This document shows positions 8,532-16,521 of a stretch of 64,000 nucleotides of DNA, piece after piece. The notes beneath the pieces were generated by a model, which did no database searches, had not been told where the DNA came from, and saw nothing but the letters and a program-made list of their open reading frames with translations. The stretch is from Alphaproteobacteria bacterium (lineage in GTDB: Bacteria; Myxococcota_A; UBA796; GCA-2862545), in the NCBI GenBank assembly GCA_020632915.1, contig JACKEP010000026.1:1-64000 (forward strand). Direction: 5' to 3'. Within the stretch, counting starts at the first letter, position 1. Every line of letters begins with the position of its first letter. The position numbers were made by a program, and so were the translations under genes.

Positions 8532-10153
8532 CCTTTGCCCAGCGCTTCCACGACCTGCTCACCGGCACCGACCCGCGCCCGCTCGTCAGCGAGGTCCGCC
8601 CCGACGGCGTGCACGACCTGCGTCGCCCGGCCCTGGCCGATCTCGTGTCCAAGGCCCGCGGCGGACTCGTCGCCGCCGGCGTGCGGCCCGGCGACCGGGT
8701 GGTGCTGCTCGCCGCCAACAGCATCGCCTGGGTGGCCACCGACCTCGCGCTGCTGTTCGAGGGCGCCATCAGCGTGCCGCTCTACACCCGCCAGGCCACC
8801 GACGAGCTGGTCGCGATGATGCACGACGCCGACCCGTCGCTGGTGATCTGCGGCGACACCGTGCTCGCGAGCCGGGTGCGGCTGGCGTGGCCCGAGGCGC
8901 CGCTCACCACCCTCGACGACCTGCTCGCCTCGGCCCCGCGCATCGCGGCGCCGCGCACGCTGCGTCCCGAGGACATCGTCACCATCGTCTACACGTCGGG
9001 CACGAGCGGCGCGGCCAAGGGCGTGATGATCTCGGTCGCGAACGTCGACTTCATGCTGCCGCGCACGGCCGATGCCCTGGCCGAGCTCCTCGGAGACGAG
9101 GCCGGCGCCGATCTGGTCTACCACTACCTGCCGCTCTGCTTCATGGGCTCGCGGATCGTGCTGTGGACCTCGATCTGGCGCGAGGTCGAGCTGATGATGG
9201 GCGTGGACGTCGACCGCATCGCCGACGACCTGCCACTGGCCAACCCCCACTACCTGCTCAACGTCCCTGTGCTCCTCGAGCGCGTCAAGCTCGGCGCCGA
9301 GAACGCGATCGCGTCGAAGTCCGTGGTGGTGGGCTGGCTGTACGCCCGGGGGCGCGCCGCGTGGGCGCGCCACCTCGACGGCGGCATGCGCGGCCTCGAC
9401 GCCACCTGGTGGAAGCTCGCCGACCGGTTCCTGTTCGCGCCGATCCGCGCCCGGTTCGGCCCCAACCTGCGGTTCCTGATCTGCGGTTCGGCGCCGCTGT
9501 CCCCAGCCACCCAGTCCTGGTACGCGATGATCGGCATCCCGGTCTACCAGGTCTACGGTCTCACCGAGACCACCGCCATCGTCACCATGGACCGCCCGGG
9601 GCTCGCGGTGGCCGGACGCGTCGGGTACGCGATCGACGGCGTGCAGACGGCGCTCGGCGCCGAGGACGAGCTGCTGGTGCGCGGGCCCCACGTGTTCGCC
9701 GGCTACTGGCGCAACATCGACGCGACCGCCGCCGTGCTGCGCGACGGCTGGTTCCACACCGGCGACCAGGCCACGGTCGACGAACACGGCAACCACGCGA
9801 TCGTCGGCCGCGTGAAGAACCTGCTGGTGCCGTCGTCGGGCCACAACGTCGCACCGGAGCCCCTCGAGCTCGCGATCGCGGCGGGCGCCCCCGGCGTGGA
9901 GCAGGTGGTCGTCGTCGGCCACGGCCGGCCCTACCTCACCGCCGTGGTCACCGGGGCCGCGTCGACGTCCGCCGTTCAGGCTGCGGTCGACACGGTCAAC
10001 GCGACGCTCCCCCACTACAAGCGCATCCGCCGGTTCTGGCAGCGCGCGGAGCCGCTCACCGACGCCGAGGGCCTGCTCACCGCCAACGGCAAGCTCAAGC
10101 GCGCCGCGATCGAGCACGCCTTCGCCGACGCCATCGAGGCCATGTACGCATGA
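8528..10153 (+). CDS. Long-chain acyl-CoA synthetase-like AMP ligase (first)
   Basis: This 541-aa ANL-superfamily enzyme should activate a fatty acid as acyl-AMP and load it on CoA or ACP. It shows the P-loop YTSGTSGAAKG (155-165), YGLTETTA, GWFHTGD and a C-terminal catalytic Lys in NGKLKR. The internal layout, with an insert around GWLYARGRAAWARH, is like FadD15-type long-chain ligases. The GTG at 8528 overlaps the preceding stop (GTGA) and has AGGAG upstream; a GTG at 8462 would overlap the previous gene by 70 bases and is less likely. It is followed by a 4-base overlap with the enoyl-CoA hydratase gene. Confidence 0.88.
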   Translation: MTFAQRFHDLLTGTDPRPLVSEVRPDGVHDLRRPALADLVSKARGGLVAAGVRPGDRVVLLAANSIAWVATDLALLFEGAISVPLYTRQATDELVAMMHDADPSLVICGDTVLASRVRLAWPEAPLTTLDDLLASAPRIAAPRTLRPEDIVTIVYTSGTSGAAKGVMISVANVDFMLPRTADALAELLGDEAGADLVYHYLPLCFMGSRIVLWTSIWREVELMMGVDVDRIADDLPLANPHYLLNVPVLLERVKLGAENAIASKSVVVGWLYARGRAAWARHLDGGMRGLDATWWKLADRFLFAPIRARFGPNLRFLICGSAPLSPATQSWYAMIGIPVYQVYGLTETTAIVTMDRPGLAVAGRVGYAIDGVQTALGAEDELLVRGPHVFAGYWRNIDATAAVLRDGWFHTGDQATVDEHGNHAIVGRVKNLLVPSSGHNVAPEPLELAIAAGAPGVEQVVVVGHGRPYLTAVVTGAASTSAVQAAVDTVNATLPHYKRIRRFWQRAEPLTDAEGLLTANGKLKRAAIEHAFADAIEAMYA

Positions 10154-11076
10154 GGACGTTCCACGGCGTGACCCTGTCGTGGACGGTCGACGAGGCCGTC
10201 CTCGAGGTCAAGCTCCACCGGGGCCCCTGCAACGAGATCGGCACCGCCATGCTCCACGAGCTGGAGCAGCTCGCCGCCCTCGTCGACGACGGCGCCGCGG
10301 GCGCACGCGCGATGCTGATCTACAGCGACCGCCCGAAGGGGTTCTCCGCGGGCGCCGACCTGCGCGAGCTGCACGACGGGATGAAGGGCCTGCGCTCGTC
10401 GAGCGCGCGCACGCTGGCCCAGGTGCTCGTCCGCCGTGCCGGGGCCGAGGAACCGGTCCTCGCCACCGTCCGCGACATGGCGCTGGGGGCGGCCCGCGTC
10501 GGCCGGCGGGCGCTCGTCCAGCCGCTGGTGGTCCGCGAGGTCCGGCGCTTCCTGCGGCGCATCCACGCCGTGTTCGACGTGCTCGACAGCGCCCCCATCG
10601 TCACCGTCGCCGCGTGCCACGGGGTGGTGTTCGGCGGCGGCTTCGAGCTGGCGCTCACCGCCGATGTCCGCGTTGCCGACGCCAGCGCGCGGTTCGCGTT
10701 CCCCGAGCTGCGCCTGGGCATCGTCCCCGGCTTCGGCGGCGTGCCCCGCCTGGAGCGGGAGGTCGGCAACGGCGTGGTCCGCGACCTGCTGCTGACAGGC
10801 CGAAGCCTCAACGCGCGCCGGGCGCACACCCTCGGCCTCGTCAGCCAGGTGACGGCCCGCGGCGAGCACGTCCAGGCCGCGCGTCGCGCCGCACGGCAGG
10901 CTGCCCGCTTCGATCCGGCCTCGGTCGCCGCCGCCAAGCGCTTCGTCAAGCCCGTGCCCCGCGCGCGGCTCGACGCCGAGATCGACACCTTCCTCGAGAT
11001 GCTCCGCAACCCCGCCGTCGAGGCGGCGCTGGAGCGCTTCGTCACGAGCACCGACGTCCGCCCCTACCTCCCCTGA
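10150..11076 (+). CDS. Enoyl-CoA hydratase/isomerase with an inserted helical segment
   Basis: This crotonase-fold protein is 308 aa, about 45 longer than typical. The oxyanion-hole motifs are FSAGADLREL and VFGGGFELAL, and both catalytic Glu positions of hydratases are kept (Glu in GGFELA and in FPELRLGIVPG). An Arg- and Ala-rich insertion of about 40 residues sits between the two halves (roughly residues 80-125), where ordinary family members have a short loop. Hydration or dehydration of a beta-hydroxyacyl or enoyl thioester is the expected reaction. It overlaps the ligase upstream by 4 bases and is 11 bases from the acyl carrier protein gene. The insert might mediate docking to that carrier; this is inference. 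Confidence 0.85.
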   Translation: MRTFHGVTLSWTVDEAVLEVKLHRGPCNEIGTAMLHELEQLAALVDDGAAGARAMLIYSDRPKGFSAGADLRELHDGMKGLRSSSARTLAQVLVRRAGAEEPVLATVRDMALGAARVGRRALVQPLVVREVRRFLRRIHAVFDVLDSAPIVTVAACHGVVFGGGFELALTADVRVADASARFAFPELRLGIVPGFGGVPRLEREVGNGVVRDLLLTGRSLNARRAHTLGLVSQVTARGEHVQAARRAARQAARFDPASVAAAKRFVKPVPRARLDAEIDTFLEMLRNPAVEAALERFVTSTDVRPYLP

Positions 11077-11087
11077 GCGAGCCGCCC

Positions 11088-11336
11088 ATGACCGACGCCC
11101 ACGACCGCGTCCTCGACCGCCTGCTCCAGCTCGCCCGCGACCGCTACGGCGCGCGCGCCGAGCAGCTGCACGCCGGCGACGACCTGTACGCCGCCCTCCA
11201 GATCGACAGCATGGAGGCGATGGACCTGCTGACCGCCCTGGAGGAGACCTTCGACGTCGAGATCCCCGACTACGAGCTGCAAGAGGTCCGGACGCTGTCG
11301 TCGATCGCCGAGATCGTACGGCAACGGCTGCCATGA
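11088..11336 (+). CDS. Stand-alone acyl carrier protein
   Basis: This is an 82-aa four-helix carrier protein. The phosphopantetheine site is Ser41 in LQIDSMEAMDLL, the canonical DSx motif at the start of helix 2. It is acidic in helix 2 (EETFDVEIPD), as expected. It is not flanked by fabD/fabF or other FAS II genes, so it is a pathway-specific carrier, not the housekeeping AcpP. It sits between a hydratase and an acyl-AMP ligase, and its stop overlaps the ligase start (ATGA), which suggests that the ligase at 11333 loads this carrier. A phosphopantetheinyl transferase would have to come from elsewhere in the genome. Confidence 0.9.
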   Translation: MTDAHDRVLDRLLQLARDRYGARAEQLHAGDDLYAALQIDSMEAMDLLTALEETFDVEIPDYELQEVRTLSSIAEIVRQRLP

Positions 11337-13015
11337 CGGGCATCCACCCCAAGCGCCACGCCAGCCTCGGGCAGATCCTCGACGAGGCGTTCCACACCTT
11401 CCCGAGCGACACGGCGTGCATCGAGGTCGACCGGGAGCGGGAGCTCGTCCGCCTCACGTTCGCCGCGTTTCGCGCCCAGGCGTGGCGGGTGGCCGCGTGG
11501 CTCGAAGACCACGACCTGACCGACGGCGCACGGGTGGGCGTGCTGCTGCCCAACCAGGCGGCGTGGCTGCTGCTGGCGTCGGCGGTGTTCCGCGTGGGCG
11601 GCGTGGTGGTGCCTCTCGACCCCCGGCTCACCCCCGACGAGCAGGCCACCCTCCTGCGCCACGCCGGCGTGCGCCTGCTGGTCACGGACCTGCCGACGTG
11701 GCGCAAGCTCGACGTCGCGCTGGAGCACGTCGTCCTGGTCGGCAGCGACACCGTGCCCGACGGCACCACGGCGTGGCCGGCGCTCACCGCGGGCGACCGT
11801 GAGGCCCCCGCCCACCCCCGCGGCCGCGACGACCTCGCCGCGATCGTCTACAGCTCGGGCACGGGTGGACCGCCCAAGGGCTGCATGCTGTCGCACGGCA
11901 ACTACCTCGCCCAGTACCAGGCCCTGATGGAGACCTTCCCGTGGGCGCGAGGGGATCGCTACCTGTCGATCCTGCCGACCAACCACGCGATCGACTTCAT
12001 GTGCGGCTTCATCGCGTCGTTCTGCACCGGCACCACCGTCGTGTGGCAGCGCACGCTGCGGCCCGAGCTGCTGCTCAAGACCTTCCGGCGCTACCGGATC
12101 ACGCAGACGTCCGTGGTGCCGATGATCCTGGCGGCCTTCGACCGCGCCATCACCGCGCGCCTCGACGAGGCCGGCCCGGAGCGCAAGCAGCTGTTCTCGG
12201 CACTCACCGGGCTCAACGCCGCCCTCACCCGGCGCGCCCCACGCCACGACCTGTCGCGCTGGCTGCTCAAGCCGGTCCACGACGCGTTCGGCGGACAGCT
12301 GAGGATCCTGTACTGCGGCGGCGCGTTCACCCCGCGGGAGCTGGCGGAGCGCTTCGCCGACCTCGGGCTCCCGGTCGCGATCGGCTACGGCCTCACCGAG
12401 GCGGGCACCGTCGCCACCGTCAACGATCTGCGCCCCTTCCGCGGCGACACCGTCGGGACCGCCGTGCCCGGGGTCGAGGTGCGCATCGCCGACCCCGACG
12501 CCAGCGGCGTCGGCGAGGTGCAGCTGCGCGGCCCCACCGTGTTCCTCGGCTACCTCGACGACCCCGAGCAGACCGAGGCCGCGTTCGACGACGGCTGGCT
12601 GCGCACCGGCGACCTCGGCTGGCTCGACGGCGCGCACCACCTGCACCTGGTGGGGCGGCGCAAGAACATGATCGTCACCGCGGGCGGCAAGAACGTCTAC
12701 CCCGAGGACGTCGAGGCCGCGTTCGACGGCGCCGGCGCCGAGGAGCTCGCGGTGATGGCGTGGGACTACCTCTGGCCCCGCGGCACGCTCACCGACGAGC
12801 AGCTGGTGGTGGTGGCGCGCGCCACGGACCCGGCCGCCGTCGGGGCGGCCCTCGCCCGCGCCAACCGCGCGCTGCCGGAGTTCAAGCGCATCCGGGGCGT
12901 GCTGTGGTGGGATGAGACGTTCCCGCGCACGCCATCGCTCAAGCTCAAGCGCGCGGCCCTCGCCGACGCCGTCCGCGCCGCGGCGTCGGCCGATCAGGTG
13001 GAGGCCCTGTCGTGA
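11333..13015 (+). CDS. Acyl-AMP ligase (second), probable loader of the adjacent ACP
   Basis: This ANL-superfamily ligase of 560 aa has the P-loop YSSGTGGPPKG (173-183), YGLTEAGTV, GWLRTGDLG and the C-terminal Lys in SLKLKR. The Gly in place of the usual Ser/Thr in the P-loop is slightly atypical. The 4-base overlap with the ACP gene supports a role as fatty acyl-ACP ligase. Compared with the first ligase at 8528 it lacks the long insert and looks like a separate specificity. It ends in a GTGA overlap with the lipid kinase gene. The reaction class is sure; chain length and acceptor are not readable. Confidence 0.87.
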   Translation: MTGIHPKRHASLGQILDEAFHTFPSDTACIEVDRERELVRLTFAAFRAQAWRVAAWLEDHDLTDGARVGVLLPNQAAWLLLASAVFRVGGVVVPLDPRLTPDEQATLLRHAGVRLLVTDLPTWRKLDVALEHVVLVGSDTVPDGTTAWPALTAGDREAPAHPRGRDDLAAIVYSSGTGGPPKGCMLSHGNYLAQYQALMETFPWARGDRYLSILPTNHAIDFMCGFIASFCTGTTVVWQRTLRPELLLKTFRRYRITQTSVVPMILAAFDRAITARLDEAGPERKQLFSALTGLNAALTRRAPRHDLSRWLLKPVHDAFGGQLRILYCGGAFTPRELAERFADLGLPVAIGYGLTEAGTVATVNDLRPFRGDTVGTAVPGVEVRIADPDASGVGEVQLRGPTVFLGYLDDPEQTEAAFDDGWLRTGDLGWLDGAHHLHLVGRRKNMIVTAGGKNVYPEDVEAAFDGAGAEELAVMAWDYLWPRGTLTDEQLVVVARATDPAAVGAALARANRALPEFKRIRGVLWWDETFPRTPSLKLKRAALADAVRAAASADQVEALS

Positions 13016-13908
13016 CGACCGTCCCGCTCATCGCCAACCCGGCCGCAGGCGGCGGACGCTGCGGGCAGCGGCTCGACGCCGCGGTCGCGCGCCTGCGGGA
13101 CGGCGGTCTCGACGTCGAGGTCCACCGCACCCGCGGCCCCGGCCACGCCACCGAGCTGGCCCGGCAGGTCTGGGCGTCGGGCGCCCGTCGCCTGCTGTGC
13201 GCCGGGGGCGACGGGACCACCTACGAGGTGCTCAACGGCCTGTTCCCCCTCGACCGGGGAGACGTCCGCCCCACGCTGGGCATCCTGCCGTTGGGCACGG
13301 GCAACAGCTTCCTGCGCGACCTGCACCTGGAGGACGCCGACGCGGCGATGGCCGCCGTCCTGGCCGGGCGTCGGGTGCCGGCCGACGTGGTCCGCGCCGA
13401 CCACGAGGGCGGGCGCCTGTACTACGCCAACCTGCTCACCGTCGGCTTCACGTCGGACGTCGGCCACACCACCAACCGCTTCTTCAAGCCGCTCGGCGCC
13501 GCGGGCTACGCCGTCGCCACCGTCGTGGAGGTGGCGCGCCTGGGCGCCCGACCGTTCCCCCACCGCCTCGACGACGGTCCGCTCGACACCGCCCCCTACG
13601 CGTTCCTGTCGTTCTCGAACAGCCGGTGCACCGGCGGCACCATGCAGATGGCGCCCGACGCCGATCTCGCCGACGGCCGCGTCGACGTCATCCGCGTCGG
13701 GCCGATGGGCCGCCTCGACCTGCTGCGCACGTTCCCGAAGATCTATGAAGGCACGCACCTGGCGCACCCGCGGGTGTCGTCGGCCACGGCGCACACCGTC
13801 CACTTCGCGCTCGACGCCCCGGTGACCGTGATGCTCGACGGGGAGGTGGCCACCCTGACGCTGCGCGGCCTGGAGGTGCTGCACCACGCGGTCGAGGTGC
13901 TCGCGTGA
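13012..13908 (+). CDS. Diacylglycerol kinase / sphingosine kinase family lipid kinase
   Basis: The product is 298 aa, the usual size of the YegS/DgkB family. The ATP-binding motif GGDGT is at residues 65-69, preceded by NPAAGGG near the N-terminus and followed by ILPLGTGNSF, all diagnostic of the family. It should phosphorylate a lipid hydroxyl: diacylglycerol, an alkylglycerol or a long-chain alcohol or amine. Next to an acyltransferase of the lysophosphatidate type, it would make the phosphorylated lipid that is then acylated, or the reverse. It has GTGA overlaps on both sides, so it is translationally coupled within the operon. Confidence 0.9.
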   Translation: MTTVPLIANPAAGGGRCGQRLDAAVARLRDGGLDVEVHRTRGPGHATELARQVWASGARRLLCAGGDGTTYEVLNGLFPLDRGDVRPTLGILPLGTGNSFLRDLHLEDADAAMAAVLAGRRVPADVVRADHEGGRLYYANLLTVGFTSDVGHTTNRFFKPLGAAGYAVATVVEVARLGARPFPHRLDDGPLDTAPYAFLSFSNSRCTGGTMQMAPDADLADGRVDVIRVGPMGRLDLLRTFPKIYEGTHLAHPRVSSATAHTVHFALDAPVTVMLDGEVATLTLRGLEVLHHAVEVLA

Positions 13909-14666
13909 CCGCGCCCGTGGTCGGCCTGCGCGACAAGGTGGTCGGGGCGGGGCTGTGGGGTCTCGGCCTGACGTGGCTCGGCCTGACGGTGCCACCGCTG
14001 ACGCTGCTCATGCAGCGGGTGCCGTCCGACCGCATCGACCGCCTCACCCGCGCCTACACGCGCGGCCAGGTCGCGGCGACGCTGTGCCGGTGGCGCGCCC
14101 ACGTCGACCCCGCCGTCGACCCCGCCACGCCCTACCTGTTCGCGCAGAACCACGTCAACGTGCTCGACCACGTCACGATGTACGCCGCCACGCCCCACTT
14201 CAAGCAGGGCATCGAGCTGCGCCGCCACTTCGACATCCCGCTGTACGGCCCGTTCATGCGCGCGCGGGGCACCATCCCGGTCGACCCGGGCGACAAGGCG
14301 GCGATGCTGCAGCTGCGTCGGGCGTTCCGTGCCGAGCTCGACCGCGGCCACTCGCTGCTGGCCTTCCCCGAGGGCACCCGCACCCGCACCGGCCGCGTGG
14401 GGCCGTTCCAGCACGGTCTGTTCCACGTCGCCCGTCAGGTGGGCGTGCCGGTGGTGCCGGTGGCGGTGACCGGGATGTGGGAGGTGCTGCCGACGGGCGG
14501 CTGGGTGATGCGCCCGTTCCAGCAGGTCGACGTCCACGTGATGGCACCGATCCCCACGGCGGGCCTGTCGCGCGACGCCGTCCCCGAGCTCGCGCAGACC
14601 GTCCACGACCGGATCGCGGCGGTGGTCGACGCCTACTACGCCGCGCGCGGCGGGGAGCCGGCATGA
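13905..14666 (+). CDS. PlsC-type 1-acylglycerol-phosphate acyltransferase
   Basis: The 253-aa protein has the acyltransferase motif HxxxxD as H83-D88 in NHVNVLDHV and the glycerol-phosphate-binding motif FPEGTRTR at about 154. A hydrophobic N-terminal segment (GLGLTWLGLTVPPLTLLM) anchors it in the inner membrane. It should transfer an acyl group from ACP or CoA to a lyso-phospholipid-like acceptor. Coupled by GTGA to the lipid kinase before it and by ATGA to the regulator after it. Together with kinase, ligases and reductases it argues for a complete modified-glycerolipid pathway. The acceptor is not defined by sequence. Confidence 0.9.
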   Translation: MTAPVVGLRDKVVGAGLWGLGLTWLGLTVPPLTLLMQRVPSDRIDRLTRAYTRGQVAATLCRWRAHVDPAVDPATPYLFAQNHVNVLDHVTMYAATPHFKQGIELRRHFDIPLYGPFMRARGTIPVDPGDKAAMLQLRRAFRAELDRGHSLLAFPEGTRTRTGRVGPFQHGLFHVARQVGVPVVPVAVTGMWEVLPTGGWVMRPFQQVDVHVMAPIPTAGLSRDAVPELAQTVHDRIAAVVDAYYAARGGEPA

Positions 14667-15289
14667 CCGACAAGCCCGACGGGCGCACGGAGCGCGCGCG
14701 CGCGGCGCGGGAGGAGCGCCGAGCCCAGATCCTCGCCGCTGCCCTGGAGGTGTTCGCCGCCAAGGGCTTCCACACCACGTCGATCACCGATCTCGTCGAG
14801 GCGGCGGGCGTGGCGCGGGGCACGTTCTACCTGTACTTCGACAGCAAGGACACCGTGTTCTGCGAGCTGCTCGACGACCTGCTGGAGCGGTTCCGGGCGA
14901 GCGTGAAGGGCATCGACGTCGCCAGCGGTGCGGCGTCGGCGGTCGACCAGCTCGTGACCACCGTGGTGCGCATCCTCGACGCGGCCGCGTCCTCGCAGGC
15001 GCTCGCCACGATCGTCTTCAAGGAGGCGGTCGGCCTCGATCAGGTGGTCGACGACCGCATCGTGAGCTTCGAGGAGGCCCTGCACGACTACGTCCGCGTG
15101 TCGCTGGCGAATGGCGTGCGCCTGGGCTGGCTGCGCCCCCACGACACCGAGGTGGTGGCCACCCTCATCTACGGCAGCATCCGTCAGGTGATCTACCGCT
15201 ACGTCGTGGTGGAGGCGGGGCGCTTCGACCGCGAGCACGTCGCGCGGGCGATGGTCGAACACCACCTGCTCGGGCTCATCGCCCGCTGA
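14663..15289 (+). CDS. TetR/AcrR family regulator of the lipid operon
   Basis: This 208-aa protein has an N-terminal helix-turn-helix (residues about 22-68) with the typical run ITDLVEAAGVARGTFYLYFD and a ligand-binding C-terminal domain. It is the last gene of the operon (4-base overlap with plsC-like) and is probably the protein that binds the palindrome at 3590-3609. The ligand is likely an acyl thioester or lipid intermediate, as in FadR/DesT-like TetR proteins, but this is inference. Its last 14 bases overlap the end of the convergent flavoprotein gene. Confidence 0.9.
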   Translation: MTDKPDGRTERARAAREERRAQILAAALEVFAAKGFHTTSITDLVEAAGVARGTFYLYFDSKDTVFCELLDDLLERFRASVKGIDVASGAASAVDQLVTTVVRILDAAASSQALATIVFKEAVGLDQVVDDRIVSFEEALHDYVRVSLANGVRLGWLRPHDTEVVATLIYGSIRQVIYRYVVVEAGRFDREHVARAMVEHHLLGLIAR

Positions 15290-16460
15290 TCGCCGTCCAC
15301 CCCGCCCGGGCCAGGCCGAGCAGCGCGCCCGGATCCCGCGCGACCCCCGCACCGATCGCTGCGAGCGCGGCGGGCGTGATCCGCGGCGGTCGCTGCTCCA
15401 ACGGACCACGCACCATGTCGGGCGCCATCACGCCCGCGCGCATCAGCCGCCCCAAAGCGTCCGTCGACAGGTGACGGCTGGCCAGCTGGAACCGCGCCGA
15501 CGCCCGCAGGTCGGGGCCGTACCGCGCCCACCACGCGCGGCTGTAGTCCGCCGGGGTGCCGCCGGCTGCGAAGGTCTCGGCGAGCAGGCGCGCTGCGACG
15601 AGCTGGGCCCCGACGCCCGAGCCATGCGCCGCGAAGACCTGCACGGCCGCGTCCCCGAGGAAGGCGATGCGGCCCTCGTGCAGCCGCGCCTTGGGGGCGC
15701 TCACCGGGATCGCACGCGCCCCGCCGAAGCGCACGGGTCCGATCCAGGGGTGGTCGGCGACGAAGCGCTCCATGAGGGTGACGCCCGAGGGATGTCCCAG
15801 TCCGGGGAGGGACCCGGTGAGGATCGCCACCTCGTCGTCGCCGTGCAGGCGGACGTTGACGATGGCGTAGCCGCCGGCCACGCCGGTGAAGCACAGGATC
15901 TCGCCGGGCGCGGCGCCGTGGCGGGCGAACCACGCGCGGCCCGCCTCCGGATCGGCCAGCGTGCGCACCTGCTGCGAGGCCACGCACAGGTCGCGGCGAT
16001 CGACCGCGCGGCGACGCTCGACGCCGTGCAGGCCCGACGCGTCGACGATCCACCGCGCGCGGAACGCGCCGGCGTCGGTGTGGACGACGTCCCCGACGAC
16101 CCCGCGCACCGTGACCCCGCCGCGCAGGGTGGCCCCGGCCTCGGTGGCCAGGCGCTGGAGCCGGGCGACGAGGTGGCGCATGTCGACCTCGAGCACGTCC
16201 TGGCCGGCGATGCGCACCCGCTCGGGCCCCCACCCGGCGACGAGGTGGATCGGCGGACCGCCGCGGGCCTCGGGCGCGGTGGGCCGCGGCACGTCGCTGG
16301 CGTCGAAGCACCAGCCGGGCACCGCGTTGCACCACCGGGCGCCCGCCGCGTCCAGCGGCTTGCGTTCCAGGGCGAGCACGGACAGCCCGCGACCGGCCAG
16401 CGCGTGGGCCGCTGCCGCGCCCGCCGACCCCGCGCCCAGCACCACCACGTCCCAGCGCAT
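15276..16460 (-). CDS. FAD-dependent oxidoreductase, geranylgeranyl-reductase-like
   Basis: The 394-aa flavoprotein has the dinucleotide fold VVLGAGSAGAAAAHAL at the N-terminus, a DAS(G) motif in WIVDASGLHGV, and the second FAD motif FLGDAAVQV near residue 285. The order matches the geranylgeranyl reductase / halogenase-like group, whose members reduce isoprenoid or unsaturated lipid chains or act as monooxygenases. It lacks an obvious halogenase GWxWxIP motif. It is divergent from the OleC-like ligase with only 61 bases between them, and converges on the TetR gene with a 14-base overlap. CGGAGG precedes the ATG. A role in desaturation or saturation of the operon's lipid product is possible but unproven. 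Confidence 0.78.
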   Translation of the reverse strand: MRWDVVVLGAGSAGAAAAHALAGRGLSVLALERKPLDAAGARWCNAVPGWCFDASDVPRPTAPEARGGPPIHLVAGWGPERVRIAGQDVLEVDMRHLVARLQRLATEAGATLRGGVTVRGVVGDVVHTDAGAFRARWIVDASGLHGVERRRAVDRRDLCVASQQVRTLADPEAGRAWFARHGAAPGEILCFTGVAGGYAIVNVRLHGDDEVAILTGSLPGLGHPSGVTLMERFVADHPWIGPVRFGGARAIPVSAPKARLHEGRIAFLGDAAVQVFAAHGSGVGAQLVAARLLAETFAAGGTPADYSRAWWARYGPDLRASARFQLASRHLSTDALGRLMRAGVMAPDMVRGPLEQRPPRITPAALAAIGAGVARDPGALLGLARAGWTAISGR

Positions 16461-16493
16461 GCGTCCTCCGGGTCGCCTGCTAACCCCTCCACG

Positions 16494-16499
16494 TTACGG
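16494..16499 (+). promoter_or_regulatory. Candidate -10 box for the OleC-like gene
   Basis: TTACGG stands 23 bases before the ATG in the short divergent region between the flavoprotein and ligase genes. No matching -35 is clear. Weak evidence. Confidence 0.25.
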
Positions 16500-16521
16500 G
16501 GCGGCCGTCCCGAGGTGCCCC

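Noticed and set aside
8141..10117. Long minus-strand frame opposite the acyl-AMP ligase
   Set aside because: Shadow of the ligase gene: biased composition, no ribosome site and no domain.
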